NCBI RefSeq assembly: GCF_024494595.1
Contig: NZ_JANHDI010000001.1
Location: 434,001-498,000, forward strand
DNA length: 64,000 nt
Reading direction: 5' to 3'
From: Halobellus rarus
GTDB taxonomy: Archaea; Halobacteriota; Halobacteria; Halobacteriales; Haloferacaceae
Shown: one piece after another, positions 9,347-18,479 of the stretch
Layout of the letters: each line of letters starts with the position of its first letter
Position numbering within the stretch: the first letter of the stretch is position 1
Notes under the pieces: generated by a model
Databases searched by the model: none
Seen by the model: only the letters and a program-made list of their open reading frames with translations
Told to the model about the DNA's origin: nothing
Translations under genes and position numbers: made by a program

Positions 9347-10389
9347 AGGATCACCAGCTCCTGTTCGATCTGCTCCTCGGAGAGCCCCGCTTCGCGCCCC
9401 CGGGCGATCGCCCGGATGTTGTCGACCTCCCGTTCCTTCGCGAGGATGTAGGAGGCGATCGGCGTGATCGAGAGCGGGAACACGTGTCCGAGCGCGTCCG
9501 TGTACTCCAAGAGCGCGATGTCGAGCGCGCGCTCGAAGTTGATCAGGCTCTCCGCGGTTTCGAGTTCGTCGAGCGCCGCCGAGAGGTCGTCGCCGTACTT
9601 CGACTCCCGGATCGCCGTCACGAGCTCGTCGCGGTTCTGCGCCAGGGTCGCCAGTTCGCTCGCCGAGAACAGCGAACCGCCGTCGATGTAGTACTCGGCG
9701 GGGTCGATGTCCGCGCCGCTCTGTGCGAGCCGCAGCGCGTTCCGGGCGTTACGGAAGTCGATCTCGGCCTCCAGGAACTCGCGGTACTGCTGGGTGGCCT
9801 CGTCGACGACGAGGTCCTCCAGCAAGTGCTCGTAGTACGTCCTGTCGATGGCGTTTTCCAGGGGGACGAGCACGCCGGTCTCCTCGTAGTCGTCGTAGGC
9901 GTCCTCCAGACCGGGACCGAAGATCGTCCCCGAGAGGCGGTCGACGACGTCCTCGATGCTCGGCGCGTCGAGCAACTGATCGAGCAGTTCCTCGTCGAAC
10001 TCGCCGGCCCGGATGAGGTCGTCCGATATCGCCTCGCGGTCCGCCTCGGAGTAGATGCCGCGGATGACCGTCTTGACGTTCCAGGCGTCGAACTTCCGGA
10101 GGTACCGCGCGATCAGGTCGTAGAGCCGACCGTCGGCCCAGCGGAGGAGGTCGTCGAACTGCTTCGCGAGGTTCCGATTGAGCGCGTATTCGATGAGGTC
10201 GACGCCCGAGTGACGCGCACCGAGCGCGTTGATCTCGGTCTCGTAATCGGACTCCTCCATGAACCGCGAGATCTCGGCCGGCCCCATCCGAATCAGCTTG
10301 CGGTACTCCTCGTCCCCGTACAGGACGCTCTTGCGCGCCCGGACGCGGGCTGTCACGTACTCGGGATTGGAACCGCCGGCGCTACTCAT
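9343..10389 (-). CDS. atpC: A-type ATP synthase subunit C
   Basis: A 348-residue subunit that connects the A1 central stalk to the membrane rotor (homologous to V-type subunit d). It is almost all helical, with the family blocks YVTARVRARKSVLYGDEEY at the N-terminus, RKFDAWNVKTVIRGIYS in the middle and IASYILAKEREVDNIRAIARG at the C-terminus. Length is normal. It overlaps atpE by 4 bases upstream and atpF by 4 bases downstream. Confidence 0.96.
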   Translation of the reverse strand: MSSAGGSNPEYVTARVRARKSVLYGDEEYRKLIRMGPAEISRFMEESDYETEINALGARHSGVDLIEYALNRNLAKQFDDLLRWADGRLYDLIARYLRKFDAWNVKTVIRGIYSEADREAISDDLIRAGEFDEELLDQLLDAPSIEDVVDRLSGTIFGPGLEDAYDDYEETGVLVPLENAIDRTYYEHLLEDLVVDEATQQYREFLEAEIDFRNARNALRLAQSGADIDPAEYYIDGGSLFSASELATLAQNRDELVTAIRESKYGDDLSAALDELETAESLINFERALDIALLEYTDALGHVFPLSITPIASYILAKEREVDNIRAIARGREAGLSEEQIEQELVIL

Positions 10390-10967
10390 TGGTCGAACAG
10401 TCTCTGGCTCACGTCCTTGAGGTTGTCCTCCCAGACGCCCTCAAGCACGGAGTCGAAGGTGTTGTTCACTCGAACCCGGGAGCCCTCTCCCTCGACGACG
10501 ACGCCGCCGAGACAGTCGTACTCGCCGGCGTACTCGAGGTCGTCGTACTCCGCACAGAGGGATTCGAGCAGGTCGGCGTCGTCGTCGCGACCGTAGACCG
10601 ACACCGACTCTTCCCCGTCGAACTCCGACGTCGCGTCCTCCAAGAGCGCGCCCGTCAGCTCCTCGCGCTTCTCCGCGGGGAGGTCGACGAGTTCCGCTTC
10701 GACCCGACTGCGGACGTCTTCGAGGACGTCGCGGCGGGCCTCGAGCCGTTCCTGTTTCGATTCGAGCTTCGCGGAGGAGAGCGCCCGCTCGCGCTCCTGG
10801 GCGATCTGGCGCTCGACGTCTTCCTCGCGCGCCTCGCGGAGTTCCTCGGCGTCTTTCTCTGCCGTCTCGACGATCTCCTCGGCGCGACGTTCACCCTGCT
10901 CGCGAATCTCCTCCGCACGCGCGCGGGCTTCGTCTCGGATGTCTTCGACGACGTTGTCCAAACTCAT
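10386..10967 (-). CDS. atpE: A-type ATP synthase subunit E
   Basis: A 193-residue peripheral-stalk subunit. Its N-terminal half is a charged coiled coil (about 5-100, rich in Glu, Arg and Ala) that pairs with subunit H, and its C-terminal half is the globular domain that caps the A3B3 head, ending in the VRVNNTFDSVLEGVWEDNL block. It follows atpK after 20 bases and overlaps atpC by 4 bases. Confidence 0.94.
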   Translation of the reverse strand: MSLDNVVEDIRDEARARAEEIREQGERRAEEIVETAEKDAEELREAREEDVERQIAQERERALSSAKLESKQERLEARRDVLEDVRSRVEAELVDLPAEKREELTGALLEDATSEFDGEESVSVYGRDDDADLLESLCAEYDDLEYAGEYDCLGGVVVEGEGSRVRVNNTFDSVLEGVWEDNLKDVSQRLFDQ

Positions 10968-10987
10968 TGATGGAAAGAAGCGGGCGG

Positions 10988-11227
10988 TTAGATCAGGAAG
11001 AACCCGACGAGCGCGAGAATGACGAGCGTCTCCGGCAGGACGGTCAGGATCAGACCGTTGACGAAGAGACTGTCGTCCTCCGCGATGGCACCCATCGCGG
11101 CTGCGCCGATTCCGCGTTCTGCGTAACCTGCCCCGAAGGCCGCGAGGCCCAACGCGAGCGCGGCGGCGGCGGGCGGTTCAATAGCTGGTGCGGCTGACTG
11201 GGTCTGCTGTAGGAGTGCTTCGAACAT
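10988..11227 (-). CDS. atpK: A-type ATP synthase rotor-ring subunit K (proteolipid)
   Basis: A 79-residue hairpin of two membrane helices that forms the rotor ring. Helix 1 is Ala/Gly rich (about 18-48) and helix 2 (about 55-78) carries the ion-binding carboxylate Glu66 in TVLPETLVILAL. This is the single-hairpin form, as in other haloarchaea. It begins the second atp transcript, because a 219-base gap with a TATA-like box separates it from atpI. Confidence 0.95.
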   Translation of the reverse strand: MFEALLQQTQSAAPAIEPPAAAALALGLAAFGAGYAERGIGAAAMGAIAEDDSLFVNGLILTVLPETLVILALVGFFLI

Positions 11228-11285
11228 TGTCTTAGGTGTGTTGACCGGATAGTCGTCTCCGAACGTGCGTAATTGAACCCACGCA

Positions 11286-11297
11286 TCTCATAAAGCT
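11286..11297 (-). promoter_or_regulatory. TATA-like box upstream of atpK
   Basis: On the minus strand GCTTTATGAGAT sits 59-70 bases upstream of the atpK start, in the only sizeable gap inside the atp cluster. It suggests a separate promoter for atpK-E-C-F-A-B, with a leader of roughly 30-40 bases. Confidence 0.4.
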
Positions 11298-11446
11298 TCC
11301 CAAACTGGCTCGCCGTATCGGGTGTGAAGCGGCCGGACTCGCCCGTATTCGTCGGATTTGCGAACGAGTCCCACGGCTCTCACGATGGCTGCACGGCGAA
11401 TCAACCGTCGAAACGGCGGCGAACGTCGAGGTGCCGTCGGTCTCTG

Positions 11447-13714
11447 TCAGTCCTCGGTCGTGAAGCGACGCTCGTAGCCGAACGGCTCGTACTCGCGACC
11501 GCCGCCCTCGAAGAACTTGTTGAAGAACTCGACGTACTCGAGACGCACCGCCTGCAGGCCGGCGCTCGTGACGCCGAGCGCGAGCACGAGCACGTGACCG
11601 AACACGAGCACGAGGAGTCCGATCAGAATCGTCGCGGCGTCGCCGTGGACGAGCCCGCCGAACATAATCTCGGTCACTTCGTAGCCGTGGTAGCTGAGCG
11701 TCTCGCCCGGCCCGAGTGCCGCGATGGCATCGGCGTCCGGCATTCCCCCGAGGCCGAAGTGCCAGCCGCCGTGGTCGTCGACGTAGACGCCGAAGAACAG
11801 CAGGTTGACCGTGAAGGCCATCCCCGCCTTCGCGAGCAGCACTGCGGCGAGCCGGGTGTACGAGAGCACGTTCACGAGCACGTTCAGGAACTCGACGGCC
11901 TCGATCGGCTCGCCGTAGGCGAGGAGCACGAGACCGACGATGAACACCAGAAGCGGCAGCGTGAACGGGCCGACGCCGGGGATGGTGAACAGTTCCATCG
12001 CCGGGAACCCGTTGAACCCGAGCGGGATGACGCCCTCGCTGGAGAACGTCGTGTAGATGAACTCGGGAGCGACGCTACTGAGGGCGTCGCTGAACACCCA
12101 GATCCAGAGTCCGTTCATCATCAGGATCCACGAGATGTTCTCGTAGACGGCGTGCTTCATATCGTGGAGTTGGAGGTCCTCGAAGAATCCGAAGATCCAC
12201 GCCACGTTGAGGTGGAAGATCCCGATCAGCACGCTCACGACGAGCCAGCCGCGGGCCCAGTCGATGCCGGCGGGCGAGAGCCCCTTCTCGATGGGCGGGT
12301 GAGCCATCCCGAGTGCGCCCTCCCAGAAGTACGTCGAGATCACGTGGAGCCCGAATAGCTCGCCAAAGAGGATGCCGAAGATTATCGTGAAGATCCCCGC
12401 GGCGATGGTCACGCCGCCCATACTCCGGAACGCCGGGCGGTCGGCGAAGTTGGTGTAGAGGAAGTACCCGATCGCGGTGTAGATGATCCCGTAGCCGAGG
12501 TCGCCGATCATGAACCCGAAGAACGCCGGGAACGTCAGGAACAGGATAACCGTTGGATCGAACTCGTAGTAGCTCGGCCGATTGACCGCCTGCACCAGGA
12601 GCTCGAAGGGCTTGACCGCTCCCGGGTTGTCCTGGACCGTCGGTGGTTCGTCGTCCGCCATCACGACGGCGCTGCCGCCGTCGGCGCGGGCCGTCTCCGA
12701 ACCGCCGTCAGCGGCCGCGGCGGTTCCGCCGTTGCCGCCGGAGGGAACCTCCTCGCGAACGTGGTCGGTGCCGTCCTTCGAGAACGTCGCGCGCTCTAAC
12801 TCTTCGATATCGGCGCGCTCGCCGACGGCGTCCTTGAGCGCGCCCTTGAACTCGGTGTACTGCTCGCTCGGGATCCACCCCTCGGCGATGAAGGCGTTCT
12901 CCGTCGTCGCGAAGGAGAGCGGAGCCTCCGTCTTCTGGACGTCGATCGAGAGCTTCTCCTCGGCGGCGAGCAGGAACCCCGCGGCGTCCATCTTCTCGGC
13001 TTCGAGCTCGTTCTCGACGGTCGCGAGCTTCGACTCAAGTTGCTGTTTCTCGTGTTCGAGCTCCCGCTTGTACTCGGTCGGGGTGCCCTCGGCGTCCGGC
13101 ACCTCGAAGGCGGTGAAGTCGGCGCTGACTAGCGCGTCCGTGAGCGCCGACTCGTCGGCGTCCGCCGTCGGGTACGCGAAGACGCCCAAGACGTCCTCGC
13201 CGGCAAAGATCTCGTGCGAGCGGATGTCGTCGACGTCGATGACTGCACGCTCGATCGCGTCGCGGTCGCCCTCACCGACCGCGACCTGCAGCGTGTCGTA
13301 GCCCGACAGCAGGTCGAGGTCGATCCCGAGATCGACGAACGGGTCGATCGCGTCGATCCGATCCTCGATATCTCTGATGTCCTGACGGAGGTCCTGTCGA
13401 CGGTCGTCGAGTTCGTTGACCCGCGTGCGGATCTCTTCTAATTCCTCGTCGAGCGCCTCGTCGGTGACGATGCGCGTCGGGCCGGCGTCCTCGGCGTCGA
13501 CGTCGAGGATGCTCTCCAGCGAGCGGACCGTGACCAGCCGATCGGAGGACTCCTCGGCACCCTCGACCGGATTGCCGGGCTCGAAGCCGTCCCAGGACCC
13601 GTCGTACTCGGTGACGTGCAGGAGGTTCAGGCCGTGTGCGGTCTCGATGACCTCGTCCATCACGGCCTTCGATCCCGTCACCGAGACCTTGCTCATCTGT
13701 TCAGGTCTGAGCAT
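11447..13714 (-). CDS. atpI: A-type ATP synthase subunit I (membrane stator, a-like)
   Basis: A 755-residue protein. The N-terminal cytoplasmic half (about 1-390) contains coiled coils and binds the peripheral stalks. The C-terminal half holds about seven to eight membrane helices with the ion half-channel, including FPAFFGFMIGDLGYGI and the SYTRLAAVLLAKAGMAF block bearing the essential Arg. A Gly/Ala/Ser-rich insertion (about 320-350) before the membrane half varies between species. The start is set at ATG 13714 (MLRPEQMSKV), which overlaps atpH by 14 bases. The ATG at 13696 is possible, but the family usually keeps the MLRPE start. Confidence 0.93.
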   Translation of the reverse strand: MLRPEQMSKVSVTGSKAVMDEVIETAHGLNLLHVTEYDGSWDGFEPGNPVEGAEESSDRLVTVRSLESILDVDAEDAGPTRIVTDEALDEELEEIRTRVNELDDRRQDLRQDIRDIEDRIDAIDPFVDLGIDLDLLSGYDTLQVAVGEGDRDAIERAVIDVDDIRSHEIFAGEDVLGVFAYPTADADESALTDALVSADFTAFEVPDAEGTPTEYKRELEHEKQQLESKLATVENELEAEKMDAAGFLLAAEEKLSIDVQKTEAPLSFATTENAFIAEGWIPSEQYTEFKGALKDAVGERADIEELERATFSKDGTDHVREEVPSGGNGGTAAAADGGSETARADGGSAVVMADDEPPTVQDNPGAVKPFELLVQAVNRPSYYEFDPTVILFLTFPAFFGFMIGDLGYGIIYTAIGYFLYTNFADRPAFRSMGGVTIAAGIFTIIFGILFGELFGLHVISTYFWEGALGMAHPPIEKGLSPAGIDWARGWLVVSVLIGIFHLNVAWIFGFFEDLQLHDMKHAVYENISWILMMNGLWIWVFSDALSSVAPEFIYTTFSSEGVIPLGFNGFPAMELFTIPGVGPFTLPLLVFIVGLVLLAYGEPIEAVEFLNVLVNVLSYTRLAAVLLAKAGMAFTVNLLFFGVYVDDHGGWHFGLGGMPDADAIAALGPGETLSYHGYEVTEIMFGGLVHGDAATILIGLLVLVFGHVLVLALGVTSAGLQAVRLEYVEFFNKFFEGGGREYEPFGYERRFTTED

Positions 13715-14033
13715 GTACCGCCTCCTCGAACTGACTGATCGCGTATTCGACCGCCTCGTCGGCGTTCTCCTCGGCCGCTGCGACCAGTTTCTTGCGCGCT
13801 TCCTGGCCCTCCTCGAGGAGTTCCTCCCGCTCCTCCTCGATCTCCTCGCGGGCCTCGGCGAGCCGCTCTTTCTCGTACTCGTCGGCCGCCCGTTCTGCGT
13901 CGGTGCGGATCTCCTCGGCCTCGCGTCGCGCCTCCTCGATGCGCTCGTCGCGGTCCTCCTCGGCCTCCTGCACGATGTCGTCGGCCTCGGATTCTGCCGT
14001 TTTGATCCGTTCGAGAACCTCTGGTCTCGGCAT
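13701..14033 (-). CDS. atpH: A-type ATP synthase subunit H (peripheral stalk)
   Basis: A 110-residue, nearly continuous charged coiled coil (about 8-95) rich in Glu, Arg and Ala, which forms the peripheral stalk with subunit E. It is the first gene of the cluster. Its length and position before atpI fit the family. A TATA-like box lies 33-39 bases upstream of the start. Confidence 0.9.
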   Translation of the reverse strand: MPRPEVLERIKTAESEADDIVQEAEEDRDERIEEARREAEEIRTDAERAADEYEKERLAEAREEIEEEREELLEEGQEARKKLVAAAEENADEAVEYAISQFEEAVHAQT

Positions 14034-14065
14034 ATTCGTATCACCGAAACGTAGCGCAAGCGCCG

Positions 14066-14072
14066 TATAAGG
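14066..14072 (-). promoter_or_regulatory. TATA-like box upstream of atpH
   Basis: The minus strand reads CTTATAC at 33-39 bases before the atpH ATG, the spacing expected for a haloarchaeal promoter giving a very short leader. Confidence 0.45.
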
Positions 14073-14165
14073 TGTTTGCGGAACGCTCTCGCGAGCCCCT
14101 CTCGGCTGGGGCGGAGCCGACCCGGATCCGCAGCGTTATGATTCTCCCGTCCTAACCGCCGCGCG

Positions 14166-14789
14166 ATGGGTGTCCTCGAAGACAAGGCCAACGCGCGCCT
14201 GTTCTACAAGTACCTCTCGCAGGTGTACGACCGGATCAACCCCTTCATCTGGAACGAGGAGATGCGCGACGAGGCCCTGGAGTGGCTCGCGATCGGGGAG
14301 GGCGACCGCGTCCTCGACGTCGGCTGCGGCACCGGCTTCGCCACGGAGGGGCTGCTCCGCTACACCGACGACGTCCACGGCCTCGACCAGAGCCGCCACC
14401 AGATGGAGAAGGCGTTCGCGAAGTTCGGCACCGGAGACCGCGTCCGGTTCTACCGCGGCGACGCCGAGCGGCTCCCGTTCGCCGACGACTCCTTCGACGT
14501 CGTCTGGTCCTCGGGGTCGATCGAGTACTGGCCGAACCCCGTCGCGGCCCTCGAAGAGTTCCGCCGGGTCGTCAAGCCGGGACGCCGCGTCCTCGTCGTC
14601 GGCCCCGACTACCCGAACAACTCGCTCTTTCAGCGCCTCGCGGACGCGATTATGCTCTTCTACGACGAGGAAGAGGCCCAGCGGATGTTCGAGGCGGCCG
14701 GCTTCGTCGACATCGAACACCACATCCAGCAGGCGTATCCGGGCAGTCCGAGAGCGATCACGACCATCGCGCGCGCACCCGAGGAGTGA
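14166..14789 (+). CDS. class I SAM-dependent methyltransferase, quinone-methylase-like
   Basis: A 207-residue Rossmann-fold methyltransferase with motif I VLDVGCGTGFATEG (about 48-61), motif II GDAERLPFADDSFDVVWS and motif III VVKPGRRVLVVGPDYPN. The N-terminus (NARLFYKYLSQVYDRINPF) and overall pattern resemble enzymes that methylate quinone rings (MPBQ/MSBQ and MenG/UbiE relatives). A role in menaquinone methylation is therefore likely, although the substrate cannot be read from the sequence. It is divergent from atpH. Confidence 0.75.
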   Translation: MGVLEDKANARLFYKYLSQVYDRINPFIWNEEMRDEALEWLAIGEGDRVLDVGCGTGFATEGLLRYTDDVHGLDQSRHQMEKAFAKFGTGDRVRFYRGDAERLPFADDSFDVVWSSGSIEYWPNPVAALEEFRRVVKPGRRVLVVGPDYPNNSLFQRLADAIMLFYDEEEAQRMFEAAGFVDIEHHIQQAYPGSPRAITTIARAPEE

Positions 14790-14856
14790 GGGCCCTCCTC
14801 GTTCGTTTCGGTCAGTCCGTCCCGTCCGCTTCGATCGCCCGGCGTTCGGATCGACG

Positions 14857-15354
14857 TCAATCGACCGTTCCGCGCACTCGACTCACCCTGTCCGTGTCGA
14901 CGTAGACCGTGACCGACACCGTTCGTCCGGGTTTCAACGTCGGAGAATTCGTCGCTGCGACCCGGAACGATCCGGTTTCCCCGACGGACCAGACCCCGTC
15001 GCTCGCGAGGTTGAACGGCCCCGTCGGTCCGCCGCGGAAGCCCCTGGCGGCGAAGAACGGGACCGGCGGCTGATGGCGGAGTTCCGCGCCGTCGATCGCG
15101 ACGGCGATCCGCGTCTCCGAGAGCTCCAACGGGGGTCCGGCCTCGTGCGTCAGGGCGACCGCGTCGCCGTCGAGTCTGAGCGACAGCGCGACCGTCTCGC
15201 TCGTCGGGTCGTCGTCCGCGTCGCTGGCAAACCCCGGCTCACCTGCCGCCGCCGCGACTGCCTCGGCACCGGCGGCGACGACACCACCCAGTACGACGCC
15301 GAAGAGAAGCAGGAGCACGACACCGATGACCGACGCCGATGCACGGGCTGTCAC
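14857..15354 (-). CDS. type IV pilin-like secreted protein
   Basis: A 165-residue protein starting with GTG at 15354. Its N-terminus, TARASASVIGVVLLLLFGVV, matches the pattern of haloarchaeal pilin N-terminal domains: a short basic or polar leader, then SxVIGVxL and one hydrophobic helix. A beta-rich ectodomain follows that ends KPGRTVSVTVYVDT. It could be a minor pilin or pseudopilin, but the family is diverse and no pilus genes lie nearby. It is on the same strand as and 62 bases downstream of the secreted protein at 15417-16787. Confidence 0.6.
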   Translation of the reverse strand: MTARASASVIGVVLLLLFGVVLGGVVAAGAEAVAAAAGEPGFASDADDDPTSETVALSLRLDGDAVALTHEAGPPLELSETRIAVAIDGAELRHQPPVPFFAARGFRGGPTGPFNLASDGVWSVGETGSFRVAATNSPTLKPGRTVSVTVYVDTDRVSRVRGTVD

Positions 15355-15416
15355 GGGGCGTCTGGTGCGCGATGGCTTATGAACCTACGGTCCCCGGTCG
15401 AACCGCCTACCGGCCG

Positions 15417-16787
15417 CTACTCGGTCGGGGTGATCGTCTCCATTCCTTCTTCGCCCGAACTCTCGTTCACTCCGCCGTAGACGAACGGCGTCCTCGTCGG
15501 TTCCACCGAGAGCACGACGACCGAACTCCCGTCGATGGCCGTCACCTGGTAGGTGCTGCCGGGAGCGAGCGTCCACAGCGAACCGTCCTCACCGGTCTCG
15601 CCGACGACGGAACTCCGGCCGCCGGCCGGTCCGACCGTGATCCGCGCGTCGACGGGCTCGTCGTCCGAGGTGGCGTTGAGTTGCAACCGCACGGGACCGC
15701 CCGGATACGTCCGGTGCGCGGTGAGTTCCAGCCCGTCTTTGATCGCCGACGTCGACGACGTCGTCGTCACCTGATCGATCGGCCGGTACTGGTGCTCTTT
15801 GAACACGCGCCGGCTCCCGCTGTCGACGAACGCGACGAGGCGTCCCCGCTCGTGTTCGATCGTTACCCGCGTACTGTCGCTGTCGGGGTTGCCGACGATG
15901 TCGTCGCGGAGGCGCAGCTCCGTGATCGTCGGGTACGCCACCTCGGTTGCGTTCATCGCGTCGGCGAGCGAGAACGAACCGTCTTCTCCCACACGGAGTG
16001 CCCCGCGGTACGACTCGCGGACGTACGTTCCGCCTCGGATGACGCCGAGGACGACGCTGTCTTCGCCCGACTGGACGAAGAACCGCGCCGAATCGGCCTC
16101 ACCGTTGAGGACCGACGCCGCGTGTCCGCGGACCGGGCCGGTGAGGGTGTTCAGTTCGAGTTCGACGTTCCCGAACCGCGAAGAGGAGATGCTGAACCCC
16201 GGGGTCGACTGGACGAGCGACTCGATCCGGTCGCGGCGCTGCTGGAGCTCCCGCGCCTCGGCGTCGATCAGTGCGAGTTCGTAGAGCAGTCGCCGCGGCG
16301 TGAGTTCGTCGCGGCCGTAGGCACCGACGGCCTGCCGCTGTCGCGTCCGGAGCGTGATGACCTGTTGTTCGACCGCGCTGAGCTCCTGTAAGAGGTACTG
16401 CTGGCGTTTCTCCGGCGACTCGGCGGACTCGATCCGCTCGACCACCGCCTCCGTCTCCAAGCGTGCGTCCGTCGTCGCCGAGGAGAACGCGAGTCCGCTC
16501 CCGAGTTCGACGTATTCGGTTTCGAGCGTGCTCCGCGTCGTCTCTCCGGGAGGGATCCCGAGGACGTTGATCGAGCCCGCCGCTGTGTCGTTCGATGCCG
16601 AGACCTGCATCGACGGGCCTTCGGTGAGCGGAGACGGGTGTATCGAGGCTGCCGATTCCGCTGGGAGGGACGTCGGCGTGGTCGACGTGGAGACCGAGTC
16701 CGACTCCCCGTCCGGAAGCGCCGGCACCGCTCCGGCGACCGCCGAGAGGACCAAGAGGAGGGCGAGCGAGAGGGCGACAGCGCGCAT
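15417..16787 (-). CDS. secreted coiled-coil/beta protein, partner of the divergent regulator (DUF7094-like)
   Basis: A 456-residue exported protein with signal peptide (about 1-20), a Ser/Thr-rich stretch, a helical region with probable coiled coil (about 100-185), then beta-rich domains. The C-terminal part has a CARDB- or carboxypeptidase-regulatory-like layout with ITVGPAGGRSSVVGETGEDG. I see no membrane anchor. It is divergent from the membrane winged-helix gene at 16957, which mirrors the arrangement at 2205-5663. The DUF number is from memory. Its function is unknown, and the context suggests a surface protein whose expression is controlled by its neighbour. Confidence 0.6.
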   Translation of the reverse strand: MRAVALSLALLLVLSAVAGAVPALPDGESDSVSTSTTPTSLPAESAASIHPSPLTEGPSMQVSASNDTAAGSINVLGIPPGETTRSTLETEYVELGSGLAFSSATTDARLETEAVVERIESAESPEKRQQYLLQELSAVEQQVITLRTRQRQAVGAYGRDELTPRRLLYELALIDAEARELQQRRDRIESLVQSTPGFSISSSRFGNVELELNTLTGPVRGHAASVLNGEADSARFFVQSGEDSVVLGVIRGGTYVRESYRGALRVGEDGSFSLADAMNATEVAYPTITELRLRDDIVGNPDSDSTRVTIEHERGRLVAFVDSGSRRVFKEHQYRPIDQVTTTSSTSAIKDGLELTAHRTYPGGPVRLQLNATSDDEPVDARITVGPAGGRSSVVGETGEDGSLWTLAPGSTYQVTAIDGSSVVVLSVEPTRTPFVYGGVNESSGEEGMETITPTE

Positions 16788-16956
16788 ACGAGGAGCGTAT
16801 CGCCGTGGCGTTATTAAAGTCGCGCCATCCCCTGTGGTGGCGTTCCACCGGATCGAAACGGGCGACCTCCCGCTGTACTGGAACGGGCACAGTTCTGCCG
16901 GGCAGAGACCACACCGATGGAAAGCGTTTTGAGCGTTCCACGTACACTCCCATCAA

Positions 16957-18327
16957 ATGCGGACGTCCGCGCTGTGGCTCGCCCTCCTCCTCGTCTTCGC
17001 TGCTGTCGCCCCAGCGACGGCACTCGCCGTCGACGACCACCCCGCGCCGCGAGCGGAGCTCTCGACGGACTCCGGGGGTACTGCCACGGTCACCTCCCAG
17101 CGCGGTGTCTCAGATCGGATCGACGCCCTCCGCTCCCCGGAGGTTCCCCAGCAGGTCGACGGCGAGACGCCCCCACGAACGTCGGTCGAGATCTCGCTCC
17201 AGCCGGACCGGAGCGCCGAGTGGCGCGTCGAGGCCCGCTACGTGCTCGAGAACGAGAACGAGACGCGCGCGTTTCGAACCCTCGCCTCGCGCTACGAGTC
17301 CGGTGACGCCGACGTCGGTCCGAACGCCGCGCTGTTCGAGTCGCTCCAGCGACAGGCCAGCGAGTCGACCGGGCGATCGATGGGAATCGAGAACGTCACC
17401 TACCACAGTTCGGTCGACGAGTCCGCCGGGAGCGGTACGCTCGCCGTTACGTTCCGGTGGACGAACTTCCTCCGAGAGGGCGCAAACGAGACGCTCGTCC
17501 TCGACGACGCGTTCACGCTGCCGACCGCCGAGAGCGACGAGCGACGGACGTGGCTCTCGATCTTCGACGCCGATCAGGAGATCCTCATCCGCCCGCCCGA
17601 GGGCTACACCGTGACCGGGACGAGCATCGCCGTCCAGCAGCGCGAGAGTGCGATCGTCCTCGCGGAGCCGTCCGATTTCGAGGGAGCGGAGGCCGAACTT
17701 CGCGTCACGTATTCGCCGGTCGGCCCCGCGGATCAGCTCCCGGTCGGGATCCTCGCGGGCGGCGGGATCCTCGCGCTCGCCGTCCTCGCCGCCGTCTGGA
17801 TGATGCGAAACCGGTCCGACGGTGCCGGTTTCCCAGGGGGGTCGTCGTCGGACGACGGAAGCCCACCGACGACAGTGGCCGGGGCTGACGGGGAGCGCGA
17901 CGCTCCGCGGGCGGGAGCGGCCGGGACGGGCGGTCCGGACGGCTCCACCGGAGCGGCTCGAACGCCGTCCGAGGCGGGGCAGTCCGTCTCCGCCGACGCA
18001 GGCGCTCCTTCCGGCGCGGAGGCCCCGGAAAACGCCGTGGCGGGAGGCGAAGCCGACCTCTCGCTGCTGTCGGACGAGGAACGGGTCGAACGCCTCCTCG
18101 AACGGAACGGCGGACGGATGAAGCAGGCGACGATCGTCGACGAGACCGACTGGTCCGACGCGAAGGTGTCGCAGTTACTGTCGGCGATGGCCGAGGAGGG
18201 GCGCGTCGACAAGCTCCGACTCGGACGCGAGAACCTCATCTCGCTCCCCGACGACGTCGAGGACCGAGACGACGAGACTCGGGACGGCGAGAACAGCGGG
18301 CAGGACGGCTCGGGTCAGGGGTCGTAG
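16957..18327 (+). CDS. membrane-anchored winged-helix regulator with DUF7345-like ectodomain (locus 2)
   Basis: A 456-residue paralogue of the protein at 4422-5663. It has a signal peptide (about 1-25), an ectodomain (about 70-250), one membrane helix (about 262-285), a long Gly/Ala/Asp/Ser-rich cytoplasmic linker and a winged helix (about 372-432). The winged helix contains GGRMKQATIVDETDWSDAK and ends in the wing DKLRLGRENLISL. Compared with locus 1 the recognition region differs, so the DNA targets may differ. The tail is acidic. It is divergent from the secreted protein at 15417-16787. Confidence 0.8.
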   Translation: MRTSALWLALLLVFAAVAPATALAVDDHPAPRAELSTDSGGTATVTSQRGVSDRIDALRSPEVPQQVDGETPPRTSVEISLQPDRSAEWRVEARYVLENENETRAFRTLASRYESGDADVGPNAALFESLQRQASESTGRSMGIENVTYHSSVDESAGSGTLAVTFRWTNFLREGANETLVLDDAFTLPTAESDERRTWLSIFDADQEILIRPPEGYTVTGTSIAVQQRESAIVLAEPSDFEGAEAELRVTYSPVGPADQLPVGILAGGGILALAVLAAVWMMRNRSDGAGFPGGSSSDDGSPPTTVAGADGERDAPRAGAAGTGGPDGSTGAARTPSEAGQSVSADAGAPSGAEAPENAVAGGEADLSLLSDEERVERLLERNGGRMKQATIVDETDWSDAKVSQLLSAMAEEGRVDKLRLGRENLISLPDDVEDRDDETRDGENSGQDGSGQGS

Positions 18328-18479
18328 AGGTCCTCGAAACCCCGGGGCTGCTCGGGTTCGAGTCGAGCGCCGCGTCGCGGGTGGCGCTGCTCGGGACCGA
18401 CCCGTGCGAGCCGTGATCGGCACCCGATCGGATGTGGTTTCCGGAACCTCTTTTGCCGCGCCATCCTCAGCGAGGGGTA

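Noticed and set aside
9484-10596. A 370-codon open frame on the plus strand over atpC
   Set aside because: Antisense to atpC and atpE, which are fully conserved and coupled.
13715-14191. An N-terminal extension of atpI
   Set aside because: It overlaps atpH in another frame and is Arg-rich; the conserved start MLRPEQMSKV is at 13714.
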